A DNA stretch of 64,000 nucleotides from Amoeboaphelidium protococcarum (lineage: Eukaryota; Aphelidiomycota; Aphelidea), in contig JALECJ010000003.1 of the NCBI GenBank assembly GCA_023515745.1, positions 774,478-838,477 of the forward strand, read 5' to 3'. Every line of letters starts with the position of its first letter. Positions within the stretch are counted from its first letter, which is position 1. This document shows, piece after piece, positions 49,538 through 61,324 of this stretch. Both the position numbers and the translations under genes were made by a program. The notes beneath the pieces were generated by a model, which was given only the letters and a program-made list of their open reading frames with translations, searched no databases and was not told the origin of the DNA.

Positions 49538-50981
49538 ATGGAAGATCCAGCAGTGACTCGCTTCAGAGAATATTTGAGGATTCGAACTGTATAACCATAG
49601 CCAGACTATTCCGCATGTGCTGAATTTCTACGAAAGGTATTTACTTGATCTGGTTATTCAACGTGCTCCTATTTAACTTTACTTTTGTAGTAAGCGGAGG
49701 ATATGTCGCTTCCTTGTACAGTATTGGAGGTAATAACCGCAAGACGTACAGTATCTGACACAAGTAATTCAAAATGTTTGTAGTGCGTTAAGGGAAAGCC
49801 TATTGTTGTCATCACTGTCCAGGGGAGGGATACGTCTCTGAAATCGTTAATGTTGAATTCTCACACTGATGTTGTTCCCGTGTTTGAGGTATCGTATCTC
49901 TAACGCTTTATCCTATATATTATCATCACTCTACTGATGCTTTATCAGCATTTACGAGATATACTTGTAGGATAAGTGGACATGTCCTCCATTTGACGCA
50001 CATAAAACCAAAGATGGTAACATTTATGCCAGGGGTTCGCAGGATATGAAATGTGTCGGTATGAGCTATCTGGAGGCTATAAGGCGTATACGCGCTGATG
50101 ATACGCTGTGGAAACCTCTGAGAACGGTGCATATAGTCTTTGTACCTGATGAAGAGATTGGCGGCGGCGATGGCATGAAGTTGTTCATTCAATCGGATCT
50201 ATTTAAGTAACTGAATGTTGCCTTCGCACTTGACGAGGGGTTGGCGTGTGATAAGCCGGACACTTTCAAGTTGTACTATGGCGAACGAGCTCCATGGTGG
50301 ATAAAAGTATATGCCACTGGATCGGTTGGTCATGGCTCTTAATTTATTAGTAATACAGCTGCAGAGAAGGTGCACCAATTTATTGGTAAAGTTATGGCAT
50401 TTCGCGATGCTGAGTAGATGAGATTGAAGGTTGGCCGTAAAGTCGACGATGCAGGTCGAGAACAAAGACTGAAGCTGGGAGATGTGACCACGGTGAATGT
50501 GACTCTTATGAATGGAGGCGTGTAGTACAATGTGGTCCCAGAGAGGTTTGAAATAGGCCTTGATATGCGCGTATCCCCATCTAATGATCTTGGTCGTTTG
50601 AAGTAGCAGCTTTAGGATTGGTGCAAGGAATGCGACTGTCACATGGAGTACGTGCAAGAGTTCTGGTCCAATTGCATAACTCCTTTGAATAAAGACAATG
50701 TCTGGTGGAATTGCATACGCGATTTAAGTACTGCAGCTGGAATCACTCTGGAATGTGAGATATTTCCAGCTGCTACTGATTCTCGGTTCTTGAGATAGGC
50801 TGGTATACCTGCGATTGGAATATCGCCTCTCCACAGCACTCCAGTCTTGCTGCATGATCACAATGAATATTTGAATGAGCAGGTGTATTTAGATGGAATC
50901 AAGTGGTATTAGCAGGTGATTTAGTCTCTGTGTGAAGTCACTGCTGATTAAGAGAAACTTTGCGGCAAGCTTGTAGTATGA
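49538..50981 (+). CDS. ACY1: Aminoacylase-1 (M20 peptidase family)
   Basis: Three exons, 49538-49636, 49691-49888 and 49971-50981, all whole codons, encode 435 codons. The enzyme removes the acyl group from N-acetyl amino acids in the cytosol using two zinc ions. Metal and catalytic motifs are in place: LNSHTDVVPV (His and Asp), ARGSQDMK (bridging Asp), PDEEIGGGDG (catalytic Glu pair), ATDSRF and the C-terminal LHDHNEY His. Length and order match the family. It converges on the CADG protein, leaving 122 bases between stops. Confidence 0.94.
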
Positions 50982-51103
50982 ATATTGATGATTTGGGCTT
51001 TGTTCGTATAATACAATTGTCAATACTTCACATTCATAAAAGTTTATAGTTTACATCGGAAGGGAATAAAATAAATCTGAATTCATGTATTATTTATACA
51101 GTG

Positions 51104-53869
51104 TCAAAATTAGCTATAAATTTGCGTATCATCTTTGTAAACTTGAAGTAGGAGCGTGGCAGACTCATAATCTTTAATGAAAGAGTAATCAAAGCTGATG
51201 TCAATCTCTTCAAAAACATTATCAATCTTCCAGCTAATGACTTCAATTAACAGACTACCACAATCAATTTCACCGGGCACACCAAAGAAGGAGCATTTGA
51301 AGCGATTGAAGTGAAGCCAGTCAGGTAAGGCGCGACCATCAGCCATGCGTGCGGTAAATCTCATAAGAGCTTTAGAGATTGGTTCTGAGGCAGAGTGACA
51401 GGTATGATGATCAGATTATAATGATGATGATATAGAGGGATCACTTGATCCTGTATGGGAGGACTCATCTGTAACTTGGCTCCGACCTGTCTTGAACGAA
51501 TCGGCTTACTGAGAGTGTTTCTTGACAGCTTATCGTTCAGATAACTCATGGAAGACTTCATCACTAAAACTAGAATTGTCCACAATACTACCATACAATT
51601 TGTAACGCTTGTAACTAGAATATGGATCGTTGTGCCAATTAGTAGTAGTGTCCGGTAAGAAATCACTAGAAGGAATAGGTGTCTGGTAATCAGAATCCGA
51701 TGAAGACCGGAATGGGAGACCACATCCATGTCCGCAACTATTGCCTTGATAAGACGGGGATTTCTTCAGTAGTAGCTCATACGGAAATTCATAATAGAAT
51801 GCTTTACCACAGAATGCCATTACGCGAAGTTCATTCGAATGCTCTGACATCAAAGTTGAAGTGCTAGGCATGGTACTGCACGGTAATTCTACTATAGATG
51901 AGCCACGACTTTAACAATTTTGATGAATTAATACAGCATCCAGGCAATCAAAACTTGAGTTAGCTCCTATTGTCTATTATCCATCTACATCTACTGCTTT
52001 ACCACGAAAGTCATCTCCATTTGATGAAGACAAAAACACAGAATCCTCCTTTTTACCGCGTCGAAATGTACTCCATAGACAGGATTGACTTCTCTTGTAC
52101 TTGAAGTTGAAGTAGAGAATCATAAATGCAATGATGGCCAACAGCAATATTGAGCTAACTGCAATCAAGACAATCTTCCAATTAGCCATAGGTGTTGATG
52201 TCTCTTGAAGACCTTTATCAGGCCTTTTATCAATATTACGTTAAAGATTCAAAGCATTGACTTACACCGGAACGGAATTATAGCCACCAAAAGTATTCCA
52301 AACTTGAACCGTAAAGTAAGATGTAGAATTCTCAGACGGATATCCATAAAGGGAGTTATTAGCGGCATCATAAACTAGCCAATTAGATTTCAGACCAGAC
52401 ACTCGATATACCAGCAAATCTTATTACTTAAACAGATTGACACGTTCTAGAGGATATACAAAAAATTGAGAAACTTGAGCATTCACTTGAACACTATCAT
52501 TAGTCTTTATGGTAATCTATGGAGGGGCATGTCCATTAACAATAACGTCAAAACGCTTCATGAAATCCCTATTACCAAACTTTGTAATGAGTTTAGCGCC
52601 AAACGAGAGACTTGACTTATCTGGTAAAGCTTTGCATACGACAGAAGAAGTTCTATTAGTGGAAGACAATGATAATAATCCACAGGCGATCCAACTTGAG
52701 AGAGGCTCGCCGGCAGCAGTAAGAATGGACACTTGATTGGCTGCAACCCAGGAAGGAAGAGGTGTGACCACTTGCTATTAAACCAACGAAACATTATTCC
52801 TGAAATTAGCGCTATTCGGTTCAAAATACTTTATACCATTAAAAAGAGTCCGCCTATCTTGTTCATATACAATTTAGAGAAGGACGTAATGTTTATCCAA
52901 ACTCCTTGAACCATCCTCTTCCAATAATAACACAGAGCTCTTGAAAGATTACGACGGATCCACAACAAATCCAGAAATTTTGCCACTACTGTCGTTAATC
53001 TTCAAGCCACCCAATGTACTTTAATCTTAGTGAATAATCTTGAATGACTTGCCGGGGCGAGACTCATAATTGAGCGATACTTCCCCAAAGTTGCCATTCC
53101 AATCTGTTATAGTCAACCGGACAGACAGAGTAGATACCTTAACATCGCGTGGAAGTTACACAACAGGGATACTTAAATCTAGAGTTGAGGACAAATTATA
53201 AGTAGCAACAATTGCTTTAAGTGGGACTTTGATAAAATCAGAAGATTTCAATGATTAAATTGAAGAGGTATTGTTGGTTGAGAGACTGACGCGCTTCATT
53301 TCACGATCAAACTCTAACCATTTTGGCAACGTATCGGCAGCAGTCAAAGAGACATTGAATGAGTGATTATCATCCAGTTTAATAGTGAGCCTAGGCAGAG
53401 TCCATTAATAATATGCAGCATTAAGTATCAATCCGTTCTAGACAATTAAAGGAGGAGGTGAGAACGAGGAGACAGAAGATGACAAATTAGCAGTTCGCAG
53501 TTTGGATTCCAAATTTGACAATCTCTCTTCAGACAAACGCGAAAAGTTGAGATGAATGAAGATATCAGTTACGTTGAATCTATCCTAAACTTTTAACCAG
53601 ACTAATGATTTTCCATCTCTGAAATTATCTTGAATCGGTACCTGAGCACTTAGAGAAGCAGAAATAGGATCAAAGACAACCCATGGTGGAATTTGATGAG
53701 CAGTGACAATGCCTTTGGCGCTGGTTCCATTTTATGGCAGAGCGAATCTCCATTCAGCTCCATGAAATAAACTCAATGTTATGTTTTTGTGAGCAGACGA
53801 TGCAGCACTCAAACATTGCATAAGTGCTAGTATCAAAACCAAATACATAATATGCCATACAATAAGCAT
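51104..53869 (-). CDS. Axl2/dystroglycan-type cadherin-like transmembrane protein
   Basis: A single-exon frame of 921 codons from ATG 53869 to TGA 51104-51106. A signal peptide (about 1-22) is followed by an N-glycosylation-rich ectodomain with repeated P-x-W-[VL]-x-[FYA] segments typical of CADG (dystroglycan-type cadherin-like) domains. A transmembrane helix lies at about 564-587, followed by a basic stop-transfer stretch and a long cytosolic tail. The tail ends in a CADG-like block (GRALPDWLHFNRFKCSFFGV). The layout matches fungal Axl2/Bud10-type proteins, which mark axial bud sites. Function here is inferred only from that similarity. Confidence 0.75.
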
Positions 53870-54106
53870 TGTGATAGTTTAGCAGTTATATTGTACTGTT
53901 GTTGAAACAATGAAGAGAGAACGCGTTATACAGTTTGAACTGAATTGTTTTCGCATTTTCAAGACGCGTTTTAAGTGATCAAAACAAACTTTCAATCATT
54001 CAACGTGAAACTACTCTCTATCTAACTAACAGCAAATAGTAATAACTGGTAAAATTTAGGATACAACTGCAGTAATATTCATCAGGCCTATCAAATATAT
54101 GCACTA

Positions 54107-56321
54107 TCAGTAATCTTCATCGATGTTATCATCACCGCTCTTCTTTGAATCGAAGCCGTGATTGATCTTTTGATTGCGATACATGTCAGCGACTTGCTCC
54201 GGACTGGTAGACTTCTCCGGGCCTTTATCGTCTCTAATGCGGACAAAGCGAGGAAATCTCAGTGATATACCTTTTGCAGGATCAACTAGTCCTTTCGCGG
54301 CCGTGTAAACTGGGGAGATGGACAGATCAGCAGTTTTAACTTCCCACACTTGTACCGGTTCTAGCCATACATCCGGTTTAACACCTTCACCAAAAGTATA
54401 ATACGACTTTGGGCCAGAGATAACGTGATCTTTAAAAAAGGTGGTGTGCTTTGCCAAATCATCTTCACTGAACCCGGTGGCAATCTTACTGATGGTCTGA
54501 TACTCTTCGCGTTCAGGATCAAAACATGCCAACAAGAAGCCACCAAACCCACCGGTCCTCTTACCTTTACCATGATAGGCTCCAACAACCACCAGGTCCA
54601 AAGAGTCACCGACGCCGTCCAAGTAATCCTTCTTGACTTTCAACCAATTACGCGATCGCTTAGACGGTTCATAAGAGGAGTTCTCATCCACAGTCTTCAC
54701 CATCAAACCTTCGCAATTACCGGCCACAGATTCATCCAGGAACATTTAAATGTCTTCAATAGTATTACCATCCTGGTGTTTCGCAAACGTAAACTCACCT
54801 TCAATCTCATTAAAAGACTCATAAAGCATACGTCTTCGCTCGGCAAAAGAATGTCGGACCAGAGATTAACCATTCAGATAGAGGAGATCAAAAGCAAATA
54901 GACAGACCTGGATTTTGATATCTTCAGCTGAGACATCCTTTCGCTTTCTGGTACTAAGAACTTGAAATGGAAGAATCTACTTCTTCTCTCTATCCCAAGC
55001 CACGGCTTCACTGTCAAGTACAAAACTGCTAACACCAACTTTAGGTGCCTTATTCATAGCTGCGACAATATCTGGGTATTTTTCGCTCATGTTCTCCTAA
55101 TTTCTACTAAAGATTACAACCTTGCCTGGTGACAGTTAATGAATCTATGCTCTCTCACCATCGTACTTGTATTCGCAAGTAAACGGAACTCCATCAAATC
55201 TATCCAAAACTTCAGATATAGCCTTTGTAGGATGAGCCAGCATGGGCTTCAGAGGAATGCCAGGCGTAAGTTTACAACTATCCTCAAGACTCTCGTGTCC
55301 ACTCTCCAGCAGAACCGGAATAATACGCTCGTACATTGGCACTTCACTATACACTTATTTCACCACCTCAACAGCCTAACTCAACTCCACCTCTAAATCT
55401 TATCGCTTCAATTCAGAATTTCGACTAAGCACAGATGCATGAGCCAACGCAGTCAAAACTGAAGCTTCAGCGAGTCCGATTCTCAACTTTCCCTCCAACA
55501 TTCTGATGATAAACTTGGTCTCATTATCACGACATGATACCAATAGAAACTTGATCTTGTCAATCTTCTTTTGCATTGAAGAGTGACCGGTGATCTTAGA
55601 AATCTCAGTAAGAGTCTTGAACACTGTCTATACTGTCAGAGGCTTCGGCTAGAACATGGTAGGCTAGTTGTTTCTGCACTACTGAGCGACTGAACCGAGA
55701 TCACCCAAACTATGCATTTCCGCCTTAATCTTGGGAATGGGACGCCCTGTAGCAGAAGCAATGGCTTTAATGAGCACCGTCTCTCCGATTCCGAGTTCTG
55801 CAGCCTCCCATGTCGGGCCAATGCGATTGATACACAGATAGATGACACTAATCAAATCTTTGGGATTGTCACGGATAACTTTGACAAAGAAAGTGGTGAG
55901 AATCTCCAGAATGGCCAATCTCTTTGTCGTCCCTTCGATCTCTTCAAAAGTCTGTGACAATTCACTAAAAGCAGTCTACTTCTTACCTTGAGACTGCTAA
56001 GGACTAGAAGGTGCATGTACTTAGAACTTGCCCTCTTTCACTTCACGAGCCAATGCAGCAGACTCGGCTTTATCCACGTCTGCTTCGCTTTTAACAGCGT
56101 CATTATCGCCATCTTACAGACGATTAATCTTTTACTTCTTCAGCGACACTTCAGAATCTTGCGACTACTGAGATGATTGCACTTTCTTTCCATCAGCAGA
56201 CCCAAAATACGAACTACAAAACACTTTGATATACTTTATTTCATACAGCTATATAAAATAAATACCTAATGTCAGCTTGTCGCTTCTACGAGCCACCTTT
56301 CCCGCTAGATGTAGTCATCAT
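54107..56321 (-). CDS. LIG1: ATP-dependent DNA ligase I
   Basis: Exon 1 56266-56321 and exon 2 54107-56213 (52-base intron) encode 720 codons. It seals Okazaki fragments and repair nicks. The N-terminus has a PCNA-binding PIP box (QADISSYF, residues 14-21) that is split by the intron. A helical DNA-binding domain leads to the adenylation motif EYKYDGERA with the catalytic Lys at about residue 368. Later motifs EGLMVKT and [11 protein letters not shown] and the C-terminal [12 protein letters not shown] close the OB-fold part. TAA/TAG codons occur throughout, for example in the segment after ERA. Confidence 0.96.
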
Positions 56322-56999
56322 AGATTGGGACGATATGCTTATGTTTCTGCTTTGAGAATATAGAATTAAAGGAGAGAAGCTATTCTATAAATAGTATGAA
56401 TAAGATATCACTCCAAAAATACGATTATTATTATTATTATTATAACAACCTCTCAATGGTGGTAGTGGTAGTACAGTCCTAGCCAAAGATACTCGGCGCG
56501 TCACTGCGAGAAACATTTCACAAAAGAGGAACGAACTTGTTTCAGAAACGCGCTAAAGTTTCTCGTTTTATTCAGAACGGACACGAGAACGAGCATATTG
56601 TCCAGTGATGGCTAGCATTACGTGACTACAGTACATTTTACGTGTAATTGTATGATATATGATCTTTAGTTGCTGTAAATCTTACCTTGATAATCGCTGT
56701 CAGATAGATTCAAGATGAATGTACATTCTCTACTAGGATTTTGAGGGTCGATGTTTGTAAAGATGAATTTCATCTCATTGCCTACATTTGATCACGGTTG
56801 ATGATTATAGTGATACTGATTCAATATAAGCTTACTCTGTACGCCAATAATCTTGAAAGCTAGATATTTCTCGAAAGCTTGCAATTCTGGTAAATTTTTA
56901 GCATTCTGTTCCTATTGCAATTCGCGTTGTGCTTTCAAGTCTACAATCCACGAGCGTAAGGGACATTATGCTGGAGCAATAATAAATTACCTCTCTCTA
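56322..56999. other. Intergenic with (ATT)n tract
   Basis: Upstream region of the ligase gene with an ATT microsatellite at about 56428-56445. A coding-like frame continues upstream of the next ORF from about 56820 but lacks an ATG. Otherwise nothing is recognised. Confidence 0.4.
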
Positions 57000-57434
57000 A
57001 TGACAGATACTGTTGTTTCAAGTCCTAGCTCAGTTTTAGCAGATTATCGTGATGACTTTGCAACTATCCATATTACTCCTCCAATTCAACCATATCGTTC
57101 TCCAGATTGGATAAGGCAATTTCATTTTACTCGAATTCTACACCAAGTCATAGATTTGGTACCTGGTGCTATAGTAAAATCATACCTTGTTTCTTATTGG
57201 CAATCGAGTACTATGCTTGATCATTCTACTCCTCTTACAGACGAATCTGTTTACGAATATTCTCCACCTGGTGCAAGTGTGAAGTTTTGCCAGACAGCAC
57301 CAGTCGTTTCTACATGCCAATCCATGCATCAAACTCTTTCGTCAAGGCAGCCATTTACTCAAAACTCTTTTCAAAGTCAATTAGAGTATCTTATCTCTGA
57401 GGCGCCATCATGGTCTTTCTGCTTCTTGGTGTAA
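57000..57434 (+). CDS. Hypothetical ORF using only CAA/CAG for Gln
   Basis: From ATG 57000 this frame runs 144 codons to a TAA at 57432-57434; with the host code it would continue to a TGA near 57670, but the extension looks less like protein. All its Gln codons are CAA or CAG, unlike nearly every other gene here, and an AATAAA lies about 50 bases after the TAA. The open frame extends upstream to a TGA near 56817, so an unseen first exon is possible. It is rich in Ser, Thr and Pro with several Trp. No family is recognised. It could be a recent arrival from a standard-code source. Confidence 0.4.
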   Translation: MTDTVVSSPSSVLADYRDDFATIHITPPIQPYRSPDWIRQFHFTRILHQVIDLVPGAIVKSYLVSYWQSSTMLDHSTPLTDESVYEYSPPGASVKFCQTAPVVSTCQSMHQTLSSRQPFTQNSFQSQLEYLISEAPSWSFCFLV

Positions 57435-57796
57435 ACATTTTCAGCGTAATGGCTACTATGTCTTTAATTTTACAATGAGGAAATAAAGATATCCTTTATG
57501 ATGAAAGTTGAAACACAAAGCATCAATGAAAGAAAGCAAACTACAATACATGGAAAACTGAGATTTTTGAAACGCGTTCTCAATGCTCATCATTGCAGTA
57601 CAATGGTACTTGGCTATGATTATCATTCACTATCTATGAGGTACCAGCCGTATTATTATTTTGCAATCATCTGAAATAAACACTGGTACTTGATCATTGC
57701 GCCGCCTTTAACTTGCATATTATTGACCAATCAGTCAGTGATATGCTGGTGCAAGATAAATTGCGAAGGCATTCCAATCTGGAATTTTATAATTAA
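57435..57796. other. Intergenic, no gene seen
   Basis: About 360 bases between the CAR-only ORF and the F-box gene. It contains GAAATAAAG at about 57479. No other feature is recognised. Confidence 0.4.
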
Positions 57797-58882
57797 ATGC
57801 TTCAAGTCCCATTAAATAGCAATATTACCACTAGCTAAAAGATAGCGTGTCAAAAGGAAATTAAAGCAGTAATGATCTAAGGACAAGGTTTGATGTAGTA
57901 ACTGCCTGATGAAATATTGATCAAAATATTTAGCTGCTTGAAAGATGAGTAGAAATCATTCGATATGTCGTCGCACAACGATCTGGCTAATTTGGCGTTG
58001 TGTTGCAAAGCTTTTAACGGTGCCGCCAATGAATTAATGTGGACTGCTCCATCTCTGACTAGAATGTCATAACTGAAGGCATTGCTGTAGGCTGTCAATA
58101 GCAGTCGCGTCACTGGGGCCAACATCCCACTGAAACAATTGCACATTGATTACTTTCTGGCCAGGCATTTGAGACATTAGCATATTTCTCAGATTGTTAG
58201 AACTTGTGGTCAGAGTATCAAATCTATTGTACTTCCTACTCAAAGTGCGCGTCGCTCTAGCTCATTGACATCTGCAGAGTTGGATAATAATGCTGAGAGT
58301 GAACTGTTAAACACTGATGATAAACATGACACTGCTGATCGCGTTAGTCAATCTAGAAAGCTTTGCACTGATACGCTTATAGAGATAGCGAATAACTGCC
58401 CCAACTTAGTATCCATCTCGATTGAAGATTGCGTTACTAATGCTGTTTATGGAGAGCGTGGATTCGAGGCTCTGCTTTAGAATTGTCGGAAACTGACCAA
58501 GGTATCCTTCATAAATTGTGTTAATCTCACTGAAGCTTCGCTTATGAAGCTGAAACCATTAGGAGGAGAACAGAGGCGCGTTATTGATACTCTATTTCTT
58601 GATGGATGTGAAAAGATTTCTAATCAGTGTTTGCATTATCTGTCGACTATGGTCTCTATCAGAAATCAGCGCGTAATTCGATGTTAGACTGCTATTGATC
58701 TAATTGAGCCTTAATCTATTGCCCGTCAATTGTCTCATTTACAGCAGACGGCCATGGGATTCAGTGGGATTATGTAACGCCTAGAAATGGTTGAAGTGGA
58801 AGTAGCTGTGTCGCAAGTTGCACTACGCGAGATCACAGCATAGGCAGACGATGCAGTGTTTGCCTCAGCGCTGTTCGGTTGA
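57797..58882 (+). CDS. F-box protein with LRR-like region
   Basis: A single-exon frame of 361 codons ending in TGA 58880-58882. The F-box (QQLPDEILIKIFSCLKDEQ, residues about 35-53) is the Skp1-binding motif of SCF ubiquitin ligases. Downstream are leucine-rich-repeat-like units with the cysteine-type pattern (NCPNLVSISIEDC, NCRKLTKVSFINCVNLTEAS). The C-terminal part is helical. The target protein cannot be inferred. It converges on the WBP2-like gene with only 61 bases between stops. Confidence 0.75.
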
Positions 58883-58943
58883 TAGACTAGGTGATTAAAT
58901 ATCAAGTTGAACAATAAGTACAAAAACAGAGTTTCATTTATAT

Positions 58944-59606
58944 TCACTTTTTACTTGTGAACTAATCTTCCACCACAGGAAGAGCGGAAGGTACTGCTTA
59001 TGACTCGAAAGCCTCCTGAAAAGATGGTGGATTAGCTGGTACGAGAACTGTATGGTCGGACTGTACAGTTGAGGAGTATTGCGGCAGCTATTCCTCTTAC
59101 TGATTCTATGCAGTTGCGGAGCCTAGTATTGAAGTAGTCACATATGTGTACAGACTGTGAAATTCTTACGCGCCACCCTTCTTGAAATGCAGCGATAGAT
59201 TGCCTGGAGCCCTGAGACCACCGCCAGGATATGGTATGACTAACGCTTGAACATCTTCGCCACCGATCAACGAGCGACTCAACTTTAAACTCTACAAATA
59301 CTTGCCATCAGACGAATCGATGCTGCGTTCAAGAGGAATATCGAGGCTTTAGAACTGTTTCTAAGGTGGCATACAAAAGTAGACCAGGCGAATATTTGTA
59401 AGATATAGAACACCTTCATCGGCAAAGTACATGCCACCTACGCCGGGATATCCCCCACCTTGTTCCAAAGTCAATCGAACGTGCCGAGATGTGCAGAATA
59501 TCTTCTCATTAGGAAACGTATTAAGCAATGGCTCAGCCAAAAATGAGCTATTGCTTGATTAACTGCTACTTTCAGCCTGTTAAACGGCAGATGCCCGATT
59601 GATCAT
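58944..59606 (-). CDS. WBP2-like GRAM-domain protein
   Basis: A single-exon frame of 220 codons from ATG 59606 to TGA 58944-58946. The central block contains LYLTNIRLVYFCMP and QSLDIPLE, followed by a Gly-Gly turn and LHFKKGGAQEF, the pattern of WBP2/WBP2NL GRAM domains that bind lipids and act as transcription co-regulators. The tail is Pro/Gln/Ser-rich, but I see no PPxY motif, which the vertebrate proteins have. The opposite strand of the tail is also open for 69 codons; the GRAM continuity shows this strand is the coding one. Confidence 0.7.
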
Positions 59607-59823
59607 AATTGTATGTAGCTGTGACGATAAAGGGCGCGTGCAAAAGTACCAAGTGAAGGGAGTGAGTAAGTGAAGATCTCACCAAGTAAAGAAATCCAAG
59701 ATAAACGCGTGAACAACATCATAAAAACAATCTGTGAATTGGAGGCGTCAATTAAATAAGACTAATAAAAAGTAGATTATCTTTCATAAACGTGTTTATA
59801 TATATTTACGTTCAGTTGCGAGT

Positions 59824-60173
59824 TCAAGCCTTAACAACCTTCTTTGCAACGGTTCCTACAAATCATCATCAAATGCAAATTATTATTAAGAATACGATTA
59901 TCTACACTCTGATTAACAATATAAAATCTCACCTTCACGGAAACCGTTCTTAGCACGACGCGGAATAGTCTTCAAATAACGCATTCTACCAGTACCGGTA
60001 GTCTTTCTGCGTTGTCCCTTCTCACTCCAGTTATATGATCGAATCTTTGCAGCTGGGTATCCACACTGTGCACAAGTCTTCTTCTAATTGTGATAAGCGC
60101 GATGTCCACAACGGCGACACAGCGAGTGAGTCTTTGTATGTCTCTTACCAAAAGATGTAGTACCCTTAGTCAT
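59824..60173 (-). CDS. RPL37: Ribosomal protein eL37
   Basis: Exon 1 59933-60173 and exon 2 59824-59855 (77-base intron) encode 90 codons, the standard length. It is a zinc-binding protein of the 60S subunit. The opening [15 protein letters not shown], the zinc pairs CRRC and CAQC, and the basic tail are unmistakable. One TAG after the first zinc pair stands at a Gln position. The intron sits near the 3' end, inside a Gly codon. Confidence 0.96.
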
Positions 60174-60418
60174 TTTATATCTACTACTAATACGTGTACA
60201 GAAATAGTGTAATTCCGAGGAAAATACCCTTTGACTAGTGATCTCTTTAGCGCTGCGAACGCGAAAATTCAAAAATCAAGAAATCTGTAACCGACCGAAG
60301 GCGATCGCGCCCAAAATTCTCTCGTCTAACGCGGTTCGTCACCATTACGTTGCCTCACACAGATAAGCTTGAACCATAAAAGTGAGTACTTGTGTATAAG
60401 ATCAAAATAATATCTAAT

Positions 60419-61036
60419 ATGAATATATTGACGCGTTCAATTGCTCAGAATTCGCGATGCTTGCCTTCTGTTAGACTATCTATGTAGTCAAGGCTGTATA
60501 ATAAACAATATGATCCCTCTAAATTGCCATTGACACACTAGCTATAAAAGTCTAAAAGTGATAAAAGTCTAGACTGGCTGCACATCAAACCTGATCCTCC
60601 AGCTATGCCAAAGATACTGCAGCATAATGATATCACTATTACCTCATCCAAAGACGGGAACACTTCTGCTGTATTTTGTGAAATATTTAGACCAAAACCT
60701 CTGTATGAGCAGGTTATGTAAATGTCTAAATCTGGCTAATCGTCTACTGTGAATAAAAATTGGAACAAGATTCTACCACCTGTCGCGTATGATCATCATG
60801 GAAAGTACAAACCTCGGGATCTGACATCAGAAGAGTTGTAGTAGATTGTAAAGCTCAATTCGGAAGACAGGATAAAATACAGGCCCTCTAAATTAGGAAT
60901 AATGTTCTAATGTAGTAAAGAACAGGTTGCAAAGATTATTCAGGCGCATCGCATGTCATTTAGCAAACCTCATTCTCGGCGATGGAAGTGGTACTATGGA
61001 AAGAAGTATGCCTCATTCCGCGTTGAATCATCATGA
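60419..61036 (+). CDS. Mitochondrial ribosomal protein mL58-like
   Basis: A single-exon frame of 205 codons, ATG 60419 to TGA 61034-61036. The N-terminus is rich in Arg, Ser and Asn and fits a mitochondrial targeting sequence. The C-terminal block KYRPSKLGIMFQCSKEQVAKI resembles the helix-turn motif of yeast MRPL20/mL58 and related large-subunit proteins, ending in a basic Trp/Tyr-rich tail. The assignment rests on that block only. Confidence 0.5.
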
Positions 61037-61324
61037 TGTTGATCTAAATAGAACACAATTTTCCCTCATAACTGTGAATAATTTTTCTTATTGTCCGCCT
61101 TCATATATTCTATATGTGTTACAATTATACTCACACTAACATATAGTCAAAGACCGATTTGGTTTCACCTGACTCTCTGCCTGAGTCAGCCCCTTCTCTG
61201 CCTCAGTTCACTTGTGAATTTTTGTTCTAGTCTATTTTCAGTCACCATAACGCCACTCTGTTATCAAGATTGCAACCGATAAGACTGAACTTTTAATATT
61301 CTTATATATAAAATCTTACTTAAA

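Noticed and set aside
58979-59185. Second exon of the F-box gene on the plus strand
   Set aside because: The minus-strand WBP2-like frame continues through it with conserved GRAM sequence, and no donor in the F-box gene gives the right phase without removing conserved-looking sequence.
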